A DNA stretch of 64,000 nt from Variovorax boronicumulans (GTDB lineage: Bacteria > Pseudomonadota > Gammaproteobacteria > Burkholderiales > Burkholderiaceae_C). The position numbers and the translations under genes were made by a program. Below the pieces are notes generated by a model. The model worked only from the letters and a program-made list of their open reading frames with translations. It ran no database searches and was not told where the DNA came from. Below, in pieces: positions 34,955-45,335 of this stretch (the first letter of the stretch is position 1; every line of letters starts with the position of its first letter). The stretch is taken from NCBI RefSeq assembly GCF_030812215.1, contig NZ_JAUSSG010000011.1, positions 168,482 to 232,481 of the forward strand, read 5' to 3'.

Positions 34955-36351
34955 CGACCCAGACCATGAGACAGACCTTCGACGCCATGCGTGCCGCCAG
35001 CCTGCGCGCGCAGACCCCGCCATGGAGCGAGCGTGCCGACCGCCTGGAGCGCCTGCGTGCGCTGGTGATGGACCACCGCAAGGAGATCGCCGCCGCCATC
35101 AGCGCGGACTTCTTCAACCGGCCGTATCAAGAAACCGAACTGGCCGAGGTCTTTCCCGCCGTCGAGGGCATCAACCATGCGCTGCGCCACGGCAGGAAAT
35201 GGATGCGCACGCAGCGCCGCTCCACCGGCCTGTGGTTCAAGCCTGCGTCGTCGCGGATCATGCCGCAGCCCCTGGGCGTGGTCGGCATCGTGGTGCCGTG
35301 GAACTACCCGCTGAATCTTGCAGTGGGGCCGATGACCGCGGCGCTCGCCGCGGGCAACCGCGTGATGGTGAAGCAGTCGGAATTCACGCCGCGCTTTGCC
35401 GAACTGTTCGCCACCCTCGTGCGAGCCGTCTTCGCGGAAGACGAGATCGCCATCGTCAACGGCGACGCCGAAGCGGCGCGCGAATTCTCCAGCCTGCCCT
35501 TCGACCACCTGCTGTTCACCGGCTCGACGGCCGTCGGCCACCATGTGATGCGCGCCGCGAGCGAGAACCTCACGCCGGTGACGCTGGAGCTCGGCGGCAA
35601 GTCACCCGCGATCATCGGGCCCGAGGCCAACTTCGACAAAGCCGTCGAACGCATCCTCGTGGGCAAGACGCTCAATGCGGGCCAGACCTGCATCGCGCCC
35701 GACTACGTGCTGGTGCCCGAAGGCCAGCAGCAGCGCTTCGCGGACAGCGCCCGTCGCGTGTTCAACGCGATGTACCCGGACATCGCGCGCAACACCGACT
35801 ACACCAGCATCGTGAGCCCGCGCCACTTCTCGCGCCTGCAGGAGCTGGCCGCGCTGGCGCAGATGGAAGGCGCATCGGCCACCCCGCTCTCGGACATGAC
35901 GCCCGACGCCGCGACACGCCGCTTTCCGCCGGTGCTGCTGACCGGCGTGCAGGACAGCATGCGCGTGATGAAGGAAGAAATCTTCGGCCCGATCCTGCCG
36001 GTGATGACCTATGGCGCCATCGACGACGCCATCGCGTATGTCAACGCGCATCCGCGCCCGCTTGCGCTCTACCTCTTCGAGAAGAACGGCGCGACCATCG
36101 AGCGCGTGATGCAGCAGACGGTGGCCGGCGGCGTGTCGATCAACGACACCCTGCTGCACGTCGCGCAGGACGACCTGCCCTTCGGCGGCGTCGGTGCGAG
36201 CGGCATGGGGGCGTACCACGGCGAGCACGGCTTCCGGACCTTCTCGAAGATGAAGCCGATCTTTCACCAGTCGGCCTTCAACGGTGTCGGCCTCTTCAAG
36301 CCGCCCTACGGCAAGACCTTCGAGCGGATGATGAAGCTGCTGGTGCGCTGA
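34951..36351 (+). CDS. ALDH3-type aldehyde dehydrogenase (coniferyl/fatty aldehyde group)
   Basis: 466 residues, no export signal. VVPWNYPLNLAVGP near residue 112, LFTGSTAVG, the Glu213 segment LELGGKSP and the catalytic C247 in NAGQTCIAPDY are complete. The tail PFGGVGASGMGAYHGEHGF is the ALDH3 signature shared by coniferyl-aldehyde and fatty-aldehyde dehydrogenases. In this operon a long-chain aldehyde is the natural guess. Convergent with the TetR gene; GCTGAA / TTCAGC at 36347-36365 could be a weak two-way terminator. Confidence 0.9.
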   Translation: MTTQTMRQTFDAMRAASLRAQTPPWSERADRLERLRALVMDHRKEIAAAISADFFNRPYQETELAEVFPAVEGINHALRHGRKWMRTQRRSTGLWFKPASSRIMPQPLGVVGIVVPWNYPLNLAVGPMTAALAAGNRVMVKQSEFTPRFAELFATLVRAVFAEDEIAIVNGDAEAAREFSSLPFDHLLFTGSTAVGHHVMRAASENLTPVTLELGGKSPAIIGPEANFDKAVERILVGKTLNAGQTCIAPDYVLVPEGQQQRFADSARRVFNAMYPDIARNTDYTSIVSPRHFSRLQELAALAQMEGASATPLSDMTPDAATRRFPPVLLTGVQDSMRVMKEEIFGPILPVMTYGAIDDAIAYVNAHPRPLALYLFEKNGATIERVMQQTVAGGVSINDTLLHVAQDDLPFGGVGASGMGAYHGEHGFRTFSKMKPIFHQSAFNGVGLFKPPYGKTFERMMKLLVR

Positions 36352-36360
36352 AAAACTTCT

Positions 36361-37056
36361 TCAGCTGCGTCCCTGCGACAGCAGCTTGATGGCCGCGGCC
36401 GACTTGGCGCCCGGAAAGCGCTGCACGATGCCCGAGAGAAGAATGTCGAGCAGCAGGTTCAGGTGCGCCTCGGCCTCGAGCCGCTCGATCCACGGATCGT
36501 CGCCGGTGGACACGCGCAGCGAGGTCATGCCGTGCATGCCCTCCCAGAGGATCTGCGTGGCCACGGCCACCTGCTTGTCGTCGGCGGCCATGTAGCCGTC
36601 GCGCACCAGTTCCGCGGTGAGGCTGCAGACGAAGGCGTAGGGGTCGTTCTCGATGTCGCCGAACGTGAGCGTCGAGGTCTCGACGGGCGCCGCGGGGCGC
36701 CGCTCCATGAACACCAGGAAATACTGGTCGGGGTGCTTGAGCCCGTACTCGACATAGGCCAGGCATGCGAGCCGTATGCGTTCGATCGGGCTCTTCGCCG
36801 GCAGCACCGCGGCCTGCATGAGCTTGTTGAGCCGGATCAGGTCGTCGTCGACCGCGTTGGCGATCATGCTGGCCTTGTCGCCGAACAGCGCATAGACCAC
36901 CGTGTTCGAGAAGCCCGATTCTTCCGCCACCTTGCGCATGGTGATTTCGCGCGCGCCGCTCTTGGCGACCATCTTGCGCACGACCTTCAGGATGTCCTTG
37001 CGGCGTTGTTCCAGCTCTCGCTGCTTGCGTTCCTGAAGATTGCTGCTTGTGACCAT
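36361..37056 (-). CDS. TetR-family transcriptional regulator
   Basis: 231 residues. The helix-turn-helix lies near residues 40-60 in TMRKVAEESGFSNTVVYALFGDK, and a helical ligand domain follows. The gene faces the end of the ceramidase operon and is a reasonable candidate regulator of it, though no matching operator was found in front of the porin. A 14-bp palindrome lies 42 bases upstream of its own start. Confidence 0.9.
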   Translation of the reverse strand: MVTSSNLQERKQRELEQRRKDILKVVRKMVAKSGAREITMRKVAEESGFSNTVVYALFGDKASMIANAVDDDLIRLNKLMQAAVLPAKSPIERIRLACLAYVEYGLKHPDQYFLVFMERRPAAPVETSTLTFGDIENDPYAFVCSLTAELVRDGYMAADDKQVAVATQILWEGMHGMTSLRVSTGDDPWIERLEAEAHLNLLLDILLSGIVQRFPGAKSAAAIKLLSQGRS

Positions 37057-37098
37057 GGCGTCTTGGAGATGGGCGTCTTTTTGCTGGATGGAATCTTA

Positions 37099-37112
37099 TC
37101 CCGCAGGCGGGA
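37099..37112. promoter_or_regulatory. palindrome upstream of tetR-type gene
   Basis: TCCCGCAGGCGGGA is a perfect 14-bp palindrome, 42 bases upstream of the TetR start codon. It is a plausible autoregulatory operator. Confidence 0.4.
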
Positions 37113-37124
37113 CGGACGGCCCAG

Positions 37125-37138
37125 TGCCCCTCGGGGCA
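37125..37138 (-). terminator. short hairpin after dctD
   Basis: TGCCCC and GGGGCA pair around two bases, 41 bases beyond the dctD stop. There is no strong U-run, so this is a weak terminator candidate. Confidence 0.3.
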
Positions 37139-37179
37139 TAAGGTTTCAGGGCGTGTGCGCAGATTGCCCCGGACACCCG

Positions 37180-38537
<1,358 letters not shown>

Positions 38538-38541
<4 letters not shown>

Positions 38542-40373
38542 TTGTTGATCACTCCTGTGGGGGTGGGGATAAGGATGTTCTGCACGGCGGCCGGCAGGTC
38601 GACGACGAACGATGCGCCGCCTTCGGCGAGGTTGGCCGCACGCAGCGTGCCGTCCATGGCGCGCACCAATTGTGCCGAGATCACGAGCCCGAGCCCGAGG
38701 CCCGTGCCCGCGGGCTTGCTGGTGACGAAAGGCTCGAACAGGCGCGGCAGGATGTCGGGCGGGATGCCGGGGCCGGTGTCGCTCACGCGCAGGACCACGC
38801 GGCCTTCGTTCGGCCGCGCCTCGATGCGCAGCGTGCGCACCGGCGACTCCTGCATCGCGTCGATGGCGTTGCGCATCAGGTTGACGAGCACGCTGCCAAG
38901 CGCGGCTTCCTCGGCCATCACGCTCAGGCTTGCGGGCTGCAGATCGACCTCGATGGCAATGGCGTTCTTCTTCGTGGCCTCGGCCACGATGGCCTGCGCG
39001 TCGGCGATGGCGCGCGCCACCGGCACGGCGGCCAGCGGCAGCTCGCTCTTGTGCGCGAAGGTCTTGAGCTGCGAGGTCAGGCGCGCGAGACGGTCGACCA
39101 TGCTGCGAATGCGCTGCAGGTTGCCGCGCACGTCGTCCAGGCGGTTCTTGTCGAGCAGGATGGCGGCGCTCTCCGAGAGCGTGCGCATCGCGGTGAGCGG
39201 CTGGTTCAACTCGTGCACCACGCCCGTCGACATCTGGCCGAGCGCCGCCATCTTTCCGGCGTGCAGCAGCTCGCCCTGTGCGGCGCGCAGTTGCACAGTG
39301 CGCGCGACCACGGTCGATTCGAGGGTGTCGTGCGCCGCCTGCAGCGCGGCCTGGTTGGCGAGCTTCTGCCGCACGGCGCGGCGGCGCTGCCACAGCGTGA
39401 CGGCAATCAGCAGCAGCACCGCCATCGCCAGGCTCGCAGTGATGGCCGCGTTGCGCGCGCCCACGCGCACCGGCGCCAGGTCGTCGAGCACCACCAGTTG
39501 CCACGGCGCGCCGCGCAGCTTGCGCGTGGAGGCGAGCTGGTCCACGCCGTCGAGCGCGATCACCTGCACGTCGCGCGCCAGCGTTTCCTTCGGCGTCCAT
39601 TGCAGCGGCTGCAGCGCGGCTTCGCCATAAGGCCGCGAGCGCTGCACCTCGGCACGCTGCAGGCCATCCAGCGGCAGCATCGGGCGGAACTTGAGGTCTT
39701 CGCGGGTGGAGAGGATCACCACGCCGCGCTGGTCGATCAGCACCACGTCGCCCAGGAGCTTGCGCCAGGTGCGCTCGGCCTCCTCGAGATTGACCTTCAC
39801 GGCCACCACGCCGCGCGTGGGCTGGTCGCGGCGCAGCGCATACGAGAGGTAGTAGCCGGGCTTGCGGCTGGTGATGCCCACGCCATAGAAGCGGCCCCGG
39901 CCCTGCCCGAGCGCATCGATCACGTAGGGCCGGAACGACAGGTTCTGCCCGACGGTGGTGCCGGGACGGTCCCAGTCGGAGGCCGCGAGCGAAGTGCCGC
40001 CGGCGTCCAGCACGTAGAGCATCTCGGCGCCCGCGGTGGCGCTCACGCCGTCCAGGTAGCGGTTGACCGCATCGCGCAGCGCCCCGTCCGAGGGTGTGCC
40101 CAGCAGCGCCGGGACGATGGGCGTCATTTCCAGCAGCGCGGGCAGGTATTCGAAGCGGGCCAGATCGGCATCCAGCGCGGTCGCGAGCATGTCCAGCCGG
40201 TGGTCGGCCGCGTCGCGCAGGCGCGCCAGGCCGTTCTGCATGGCCAGGTGGTGGCCGGCGAAGGCGGCGACGGCCACCAGGGCCAGTGCGCCGAGCCAGC
40301 GAAGCAGGCCGCGCCAGCGTTTGGGAGTTGGAGAAGACAAGTCGAAGCGCAGTGCCGGCTGCCGTGAGGTCAT
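38538..40373 (-). CDS. dctB: DctB-like sensor histidine kinase
   Basis: 611 residues. First membrane helix at residues 20-45 (LLRWLGALALVAVAAFAGHH), a periplasmic PDC-type sensor to about residue 300, and a second helix in the AAITASLAMAVLLLIAV region. The His box VVHELNQPLTAM matches DctB/NtrB-like kinases, and the ATPase has DTGPGIPPD and GTGLGLGL. In-frame ATG at 40526 would add 51 residues before the first helix; I prefer 40373. It senses C4-dicarboxylates in relatives. Confidence 0.85.
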
Positions 40374-40625
40374 GAGCCCGTTATTGCACAAGGCCGTGAA
40401 GGCCGCATCGGTGGCAGCCCGGTGGCGTGCATCCTGCAACATTTCTTCCAGGCTCGGCGTGCGCTCGGGCACGGCGTGGTTCGCCGGGCCGGCGGCGGCA
40501 GCAAGACGGCCGCCGGCAGGGGTCATCGCTTCGCCGTGCCGCCCTGCTTCAGGGCCGTGGCGTCGGTGAACTTGTTGATCAATGCGACCTGATCGATGCC
40601 GTTTTTCAGGATCATGGCTGTGCGC

Positions 40626-41375
40626 TCACTGCATGTGCTGGCCGCCGTTGATGGCGATGTTGGCGCCCGTCACGAAGGCGGCTTCTTCCGAAGCCAGGTA
40701 GATGATCAGGCCGGCCACTTCCTCGGGCTTGCCCAGCCGGCCGACGGGGATGTGCGGCAGGATCTTGCTGTCGAGCACTTCCTTCGGGATGGCCGTGACC
40801 ATCTTCGTGCCGATGTAGCCGGGCGAGATGGTGTTGACCGTCACGCCCTTCTTGGCCACTTCGAGCGCCAGTGCCTTGGTGAAGCCGTGCACGCCGGCCT
40901 TGGCGGCCGAGTAGTTGGTCTGGCCGAACGCGCCCTTGGAGCCGTTCACCGACGACACGTTGATGATGCGGCCCCAGCCCCGCTCCACCATGCCGTCTGC
41001 CACCTGCTTGCTCATGTTGAAGAGGCTGTCGAGGTTGGTGCGCAGCACCGCATTCCAGTTGATCTGGTCCATCTTCTTGAAGGTCATGTCGCGCGTGATG
41101 CCGGCGTTGTTGACCAGCACGTCGACCGGGCCCAGCGCCTCCTGCACCTGGCTCACGGCGCGCGCGCAGGAATCGTAGTCGGCCACGTCGCAGGGCACGG
41201 CCAGGATCCGGTAGCCGCGCGACGCCATCTGCGCCACCCACTCGGCGTGCGACTTGTTGCCCGGTGAATAGGTCACCGCCAGCTTGTAGCCCGCATCGAC
41301 CATCTTGGTGGAGATCGTCTCGCCCAGGCCGCCCATGCCGCCGGTGACCAGGACCACTTGTTCTTTGCTGCTCAT
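40626..41375 (-). CDS. phaB: acetoacetyl-CoA reductase PhaB
   Basis: 249 residues. NADPH-dependent reduction of acetoacetyl-CoA to (R)-3-hydroxybutyryl-CoA for polyhydroxybutyrate. Cofactor loop TGGMGGLG at residues 11-18; catalytic S142, Y155 and K159 are all present in NVSSVNGSKGAFGQTNYSAAK read as separate motifs; NNAGITRD is typical. It lies 41 bases after the thiolase gene. Confidence 0.93.
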   Translation of the reverse strand: MSSKEQVVLVTGGMGGLGETISTKMVDAGYKLAVTYSPGNKSHAEWVAQMASRGYRILAVPCDVADYDSCARAVSQVQEALGPVDVLVNNAGITRDMTFKKMDQINWNAVLRTNLDSLFNMSKQVADGMVERGWGRIINVSSVNGSKGAFGQTNYSAAKAGVHGFTKALALEVAKKGVTVNTISPGYIGTKMVTAIPKEVLDSKILPHIPVGRLGKPEEVAGLIIYLASEEAAFVTGANIAINGGQHMQ

Positions 41376-41416
41376 TGGCTTGCTCCTCGTTGCTTGGTGA
41401 ATGTGAAAGACCGGGT

Positions 41417-42601
41417 TCAGACGCGTTCGACGGCCAGTGCGACCCCCATGCCGCCGCCGATGCACAGCGACGCCAGGCCCTTGTTCGCACCGCGGCGGCG
41501 CATCTCGTGCAGCAGCGTCACCAGCACGCGGCAGCCCGAGGCGCCGATGGGATGGCCGATGGCGATGGCGCCGCCGTTCACGTTGATGCGGCTCGTGTCC
41601 CATTCCATCTGCTGGTTGACCGCGCAGGCCTGCGCCGCGAAGGCTTCGTTGATTTCCATCAAGTCCAGGTCCTGCGCCTTCCAGCCGGCCTTCTTGAGCG
41701 CGAGCTGCGAGGCGGGCACCGGGCCCATGCCCATGAGCGAGGGATCGAGGCCCGCGCTCGCATAGGCGCGGATCACGGCCAGCGGCGTGAGGCCGAGTGC
41801 GGCAGCGCGCGAGGCAGACATCACCAGCACCGCGGCGGCGCCGTCGTTCAGGCCCGAAGCGTTGCCGGCGGTCACCGAGCCGGCCTTGTCGAACGCGGGG
41901 CGCAAGCCCGCGAGCGCGTCGGCATTGGTCTTGCGGTTCACGAATTCGTCGGCCGCGAAGACGATCGGGTCGCCCTTCTTCTGCGCGATGCTGAAGGGAA
42001 GGATTTCGTCGTTGAAGCGCCCCGCATCCTGCGCGGCCGCGGCCTTCTGCTGCGAGGCGAGCGCGAGCGCGTCCTGCATCTCGCGCGTGATGCCATATTT
42101 CTTGGCCACGTTCTCGGCCGTGGTGCCCATGTGGTACTGGTTGTAGACGTCCCACAGGCCGTCCACGATCATCGTGTCGACCAGCTTCCAGTCGCCCATG
42201 CGCTGGCCGTTGCGCGAGTTGGGCAGCACGTGAGGCGCGGCGCTCATGTTCTCCTGGCCGCCAGCCACCACGATCTCGGCATCGCCGCACTTCACCGCCT
42301 GCGCCGCGAGCATCACCGCCTTCAGGCCCGAGCCGCAGACCTTGTTGATGGTGAGGCCCGGCACGCCGATGGGCAGCCCGGCCTTGATGACCGTCTGCCG
42401 CGCCGGGTTCTGCCCCGCGCCGGCCGCGAGCACCTGGCCCATGATCACTTCGGACACCGCATCGCCCGGCACGCCGGCCTTCTCGAGCAGCCCCTTCACC
42501 ACGTGCGCGCCCAGTTCCGGCGCGGGCGTGCCGGCGAGTGCGCCGCCGAACTTGCCGACCGCCGTGCGTTGCGCGGCCACGATCACGATATCGTCTGACA
42601 T
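41417..42601 (-). CDS. phaA: acetyl-CoA acetyltransferase (beta-ketothiolase) PhaA/AtoB
   Basis: 394 residues. Condenses two acetyl-CoA or thiolyses acetoacetyl-CoA. Nucleophile C89 in NKVCGSGLKAV, NEAFAAQ, the His of GHPIGASG, and the second Cys in CIGGGMG near the C-terminus are all present. With phaB it supplies PHB precursors. A PHA synthase gene is not in the window. Confidence 0.94.
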   Translation of the reverse strand: MSDDIVIVAAQRTAVGKFGGALAGTPAPELGAHVVKGLLEKAGVPGDAVSEVIMGQVLAAGAGQNPARQTVIKAGLPIGVPGLTINKVCGSGLKAVMLAAQAVKCGDAEIVVAGGQENMSAAPHVLPNSRNGQRMGDWKLVDTMIVDGLWDVYNQYHMGTTAENVAKKYGITREMQDALALASQQKAAAAQDAGRFNDEILPFSIAQKKGDPIVFAADEFVNRKTNADALAGLRPAFDKAGSVTAGNASGLNDGAAAVLVMSASRAAALGLTPLAVIRAYASAGLDPSLMGMGPVPASQLALKKAGWKAQDLDLMEINEAFAAQACAVNQQMEWDTSRINVNGGAIAIGHPIGASGCRVLVTLLHEMRRRGANKGLASLCIGGGMGVALAVERV

Positions 42602-42660
42602 GAGAGTCTCCTTGGGTTGATGCGAGAGCGAGAGAAGAAGCGAAGCGACGGCGCTGCGTT

Positions 42661-44004
42661 TCAGCGCGCCGGGCCGGCGGGCATGTGCACCTCGGTCGCG
42701 TCGAGCACCTGCTCGGGCTCTTCGGCCTCTGCCGTGCTCTCCCGGTTCAGGATGCGGTCCATGCGCGCGACGTCGAGATCGTCGGTCCACTTGGCGACCA
42801 CGACGGTCGCGACGCCGTTGCCGATCAGGTTGGTGAGCGCGCGCGCTTCCGACATGAAGCGGTCGATGCCCAGGATGAGCGCGAGGCCCGCGACCGGTAC
42901 ATGGCCCACGGCCGACAGCGTCGCCGCCAGCACGATGAAGCCGCTGCCCGTGACACCCGCCGCCCCCTTCGAGGTGAGCAGCAGCACGGCCAGCAGCGTG
43001 AGCTGCTGCGTGAGCGACATGTCGGTGTTGGTCGCCTGCGCGATGAACACCGCTGCCATCGTCAGGTAGATCGAGGTGCCGTCCAGGTTGAACGAGTAGC
43101 CCGTGGGCACCACCAGGCCGACCACCGACTTTTTGGCGCCCAGGTTCTCCAGCTTGGCCATCATGCGCGGCAGCACCGATTCGCTGGACGAAGTGCCCAG
43201 CACGATCAAGAGCTCTTCCTTGATGTACTTGATGAACTTCCAGATGCTGAAGCCGTGCACCCGCGCAATGAGCCCGAGCACCACGAAGATGAAGAACAGG
43301 CAGGTCAGGTAGAAGGTAGCCATCAACTGGCCGAGCTGCAGCAGCGAGCTCACGCCGTACTTGCCGATGGTGAAGGCCATGGCACCGAAGGCGCCGATGG
43401 GCGCGACCTTCATGATGTAGCCCACGATCACGAAGAGCACGTGCGAGCCCTTCTCGATCACGTCGAACACCAGCGTGCCGCGGCCGCCGAACTTGTGCAG
43501 CGCAAAGCCGAACATCACGGCAATCAGCAGCACCTGCAGGATCTCGCCCTTGGCGAACGCATCGACCACCGTGTTGGGAATCACGTTGAGCAGGAAGTCG
43601 GTGGTGCTCTGCATCTTGCCGGGGCCGGTGTAGGCCGCGACGCTCTTGGCGTCGAGCTGGCTCACGTCCACGTTCATGCCGGCGCCGGGCCGCACGATGT
43701 TGATGATGACCAAGCCCACCACCAGCGCGATGGAGCTCACGATCTCGAAGTACAGCAATGCCAGGCCGCCGGTCTTGCCGACCTTCTTCATGTCTTCCAT
43801 GCCGGCGATGCCAACCACCACCGTGCAGAAGATGATCGGCGCAATGATCATCTTGATGAGCTTGATGAAGCCGTCGCCCAGCGGTTTCATCGCGGCGCCG
43901 GTGTCGGGCCAGAAGTGGCCCAGCAGCACCCCGAGCACGATGGCGGTGATGACCTGGAAGTAGAGGGATTTGTAAAAGGGCTTGGGTGCGGCCTGAGAGT
44001 CCAC
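42661..44004 (-). CDS. dctA: C4-dicarboxylate transporter DctA
   Basis: 447 residues, SLC1-fold (DAACS) symporter of succinate, fumarate and malate. Starts with GTG after TAGGAGATATCC. LYFQVITAIVLGVLLGHF opens the first helix. The re-entrant hairpin serines appear in LGTSSSESVLPRM, followed by VPTGYSFNLDGTSIY, the cation/substrate signature. First gene of the minus-strand run that ends with dctBD; a sigma-54 promoter match lies about 225 bases upstream. Confidence 0.95.
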   Translation of the reverse strand: MDSQAAPKPFYKSLYFQVITAIVLGVLLGHFWPDTGAAMKPLGDGFIKLIKMIIAPIIFCTVVVGIAGMEDMKKVGKTGGLALLYFEIVSSIALVVGLVIINIVRPGAGMNVDVSQLDAKSVAAYTGPGKMQSTTDFLLNVIPNTVVDAFAKGEILQVLLIAVMFGFALHKFGGRGTLVFDVIEKGSHVLFVIVGYIMKVAPIGAFGAMAFTIGKYGVSSLLQLGQLMATFYLTCLFFIFVVLGLIARVHGFSIWKFIKYIKEELLIVLGTSSSESVLPRMMAKLENLGAKKSVVGLVVPTGYSFNLDGTSIYLTMAAVFIAQATNTDMSLTQQLTLLAVLLLTSKGAAGVTGSGFIVLAATLSAVGHVPVAGLALILGIDRFMSEARALTNLIGNGVATVVVAKWTDDLDVARMDRILNRESTAEAEEPEQVLDATEVHMPAGPAR

Positions 44005-44509
44005 GGATATCTCCTAGAAAATTTCTGGCGCCGGCGGCACACGGCCGGGCGCCTGCAAAACGGTCGACGGAGGGATGCAAACGCTGGCTGCCGCAGTGCG
44101 GCCCGGCAGTGCGAACGCGTCGGTCCGCCTGCCGGTTTCCCCAGGGTCAAGGTCGCCTGGGGATGTCGGTTTGTCTCCCGTGTCATGGCCGCACCTCATC
44201 GGGTCACGCGGCCGCTGCCTGAACCCAGCAATCGACATGCCATGCGCGAGCCGCCGTCCGAAGCTTGCTAAGTCGTTGATTTCATGAGGATCGGCGCCGC
44301 CCTTGACCCAACGGCCCGCCGAGGATCCGGATGCGCAGCCGGATGTCCGTCCGAACTGCCGGACCCGATGCCAAGGGCAAACCCTGAGTGACAAGGACCC
44401 GGCGGGCACCACTAGGACATTCGTCCAATGGCGCCAAAAGCCCCGCACGACGACAGTACGGGCTCCCCTTCAACCCTTCTTCAACCCTCAGCTTTTCGAC
44501 AGGACCTTC
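44005..44509. other. divergent dctA / hydrolase intergenic region
   Basis: 505 bases between two divergent genes. It holds the dctA ribosome site (AGGAG) at its left end and a sigma-54 promoter match at 44227-44242 reading left. On the right are small dyads such as GGAC-ATTC-GTCC near 44414. No convincing ORF or sigma-70 promoter for the hydrolase was found. Confidence 0.5.
44227..44242 (-). promoter_or_regulatory. sigma-54 promoter for dctA
   Basis: On the minus strand TGGCATGTCGATTGCT matches TGGCAC-N5-TTGCW with one mismatch; GG and GC are exactly ten bases apart. It points to dctA, leaving a leader of about 210 bases, and fits the sigma-54 activator DctD encoded in the same run. Confidence 0.65.
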
Positions 44510-45274
44510 ATGAAAACCGCTCAACGCTTCAAGCTCGCCGCCGCTGCACTCGCCATCGGCCTTTCCTTCGCCACGGGCGCCGTCGCCGCGGACAAGCCCA
44601 GCGTGGTCATCGTCCACGGCGCCTTCGCCGACGGCTCCGACTGGGCCAAGGTGATCCCGCTGCTGCAGGCCAAGGGCGTGAACGTGGTGGCGGTGCAGAA
44701 CCCGCTGACTTCGCTCGAAGACGACGTGGCCGCCGCCAAGCGCGCCATCGACGCGCAGCCCGGCAAGGTCGTGCTGGTCGGCCACTCGTGGGGCGGCTCG
44801 GTCATTACCGAGGCCGGCGCGAACGACAAGGTGTCGTCGCTGGTCTACATTGCGGCCTTCGCACCCGACGCGGGCCAGAACTCGGCCGAGCTCGGCAAGG
44901 ACTATCCGGCCGCGCCCGGCTCCGCGCACATCAAGGCCGACGCGAGCGGCTTCCTCTCGCTCACGAAGGAAGGCATGGCCAAGCACTTCGCGCAGGACCT
45001 TCCCGCCGCCGCCACGTCCGTGATGACCGCGACGCAGGGCCCGATCCTGGGCAAGTCGTTCGAGCAGAAGCTGACCGTGGCCGCATGGAAGACCAAGCCT
45101 TCTTGGTACCTGGTCGCAAGCTCGGACCACATGATCCAGCCCGCGCTGCAACGCGACATGGCCAAGAAGATCGGCGCGACCGTCAGCACGGTGAACAGCA
45201 GCCACGTGCCGCAGCAATCGCAGCCGGCCAAGGTGGCGCAGGTGATTCTGGACGCGGTGAGCCATACCAAGTAA
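44510..45274 (+). CDS. exported alpha/beta hydrolase
   Basis: 254 residues. Sec leader ends at AVAA-DKP. VIVHGAFADGSDW is the oxyanion region and S93 in GHSWGGS the nucleophile; the terminal His sits in NSSHVPQQSQP. It resembles the RsbQ/salicylate-esterase-like small hydrolases common in soil bacteria. The substrate is unknown. The ATG at 44510 is chosen for its signal peptide. The HD/LuxR gene follows after about 60 bases. Confidence 0.85.
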   Translation: MKTAQRFKLAAAALAIGLSFATGAVAADKPSVVIVHGAFADGSDWAKVIPLLQAKGVNVVAVQNPLTSLEDDVAAAKRAIDAQPGKVVLVGHSWGGSVITEAGANDKVSSLVYIAAFAPDAGQNSAELGKDYPAAPGSAHIKADASGFLSLTKEGMAKHFAQDLPAAATSVMTATQGPILGKSFEQKLTVAAWKTKPSWYLVASSDHMIQPALQRDMAKKIGATVSTVNSSHVPQQSQPAKVAQVILDAVSHTK

Positions 45275-45335
45275 GGTGCCCGGCGTGCCGGCTGCGGCCG
45301 GCGCGCCTTCTTCCTTTCTCTTCTTGATTTTTCCT

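Noticed and set aside
31478..35023. Minus-strand open frame of 1181 codons across the ceramidase operon
   Set aside because: Shadow of the PLP enzyme, ceramidase and unknown gene; no domain or signal recognised.
44064..44090. Second sigma-54-like element (GG and GC) near dctA
   Set aside because: On the minus strand GGCAGCC...TTTGC has 12 rather than 10 bases between GG and GC.
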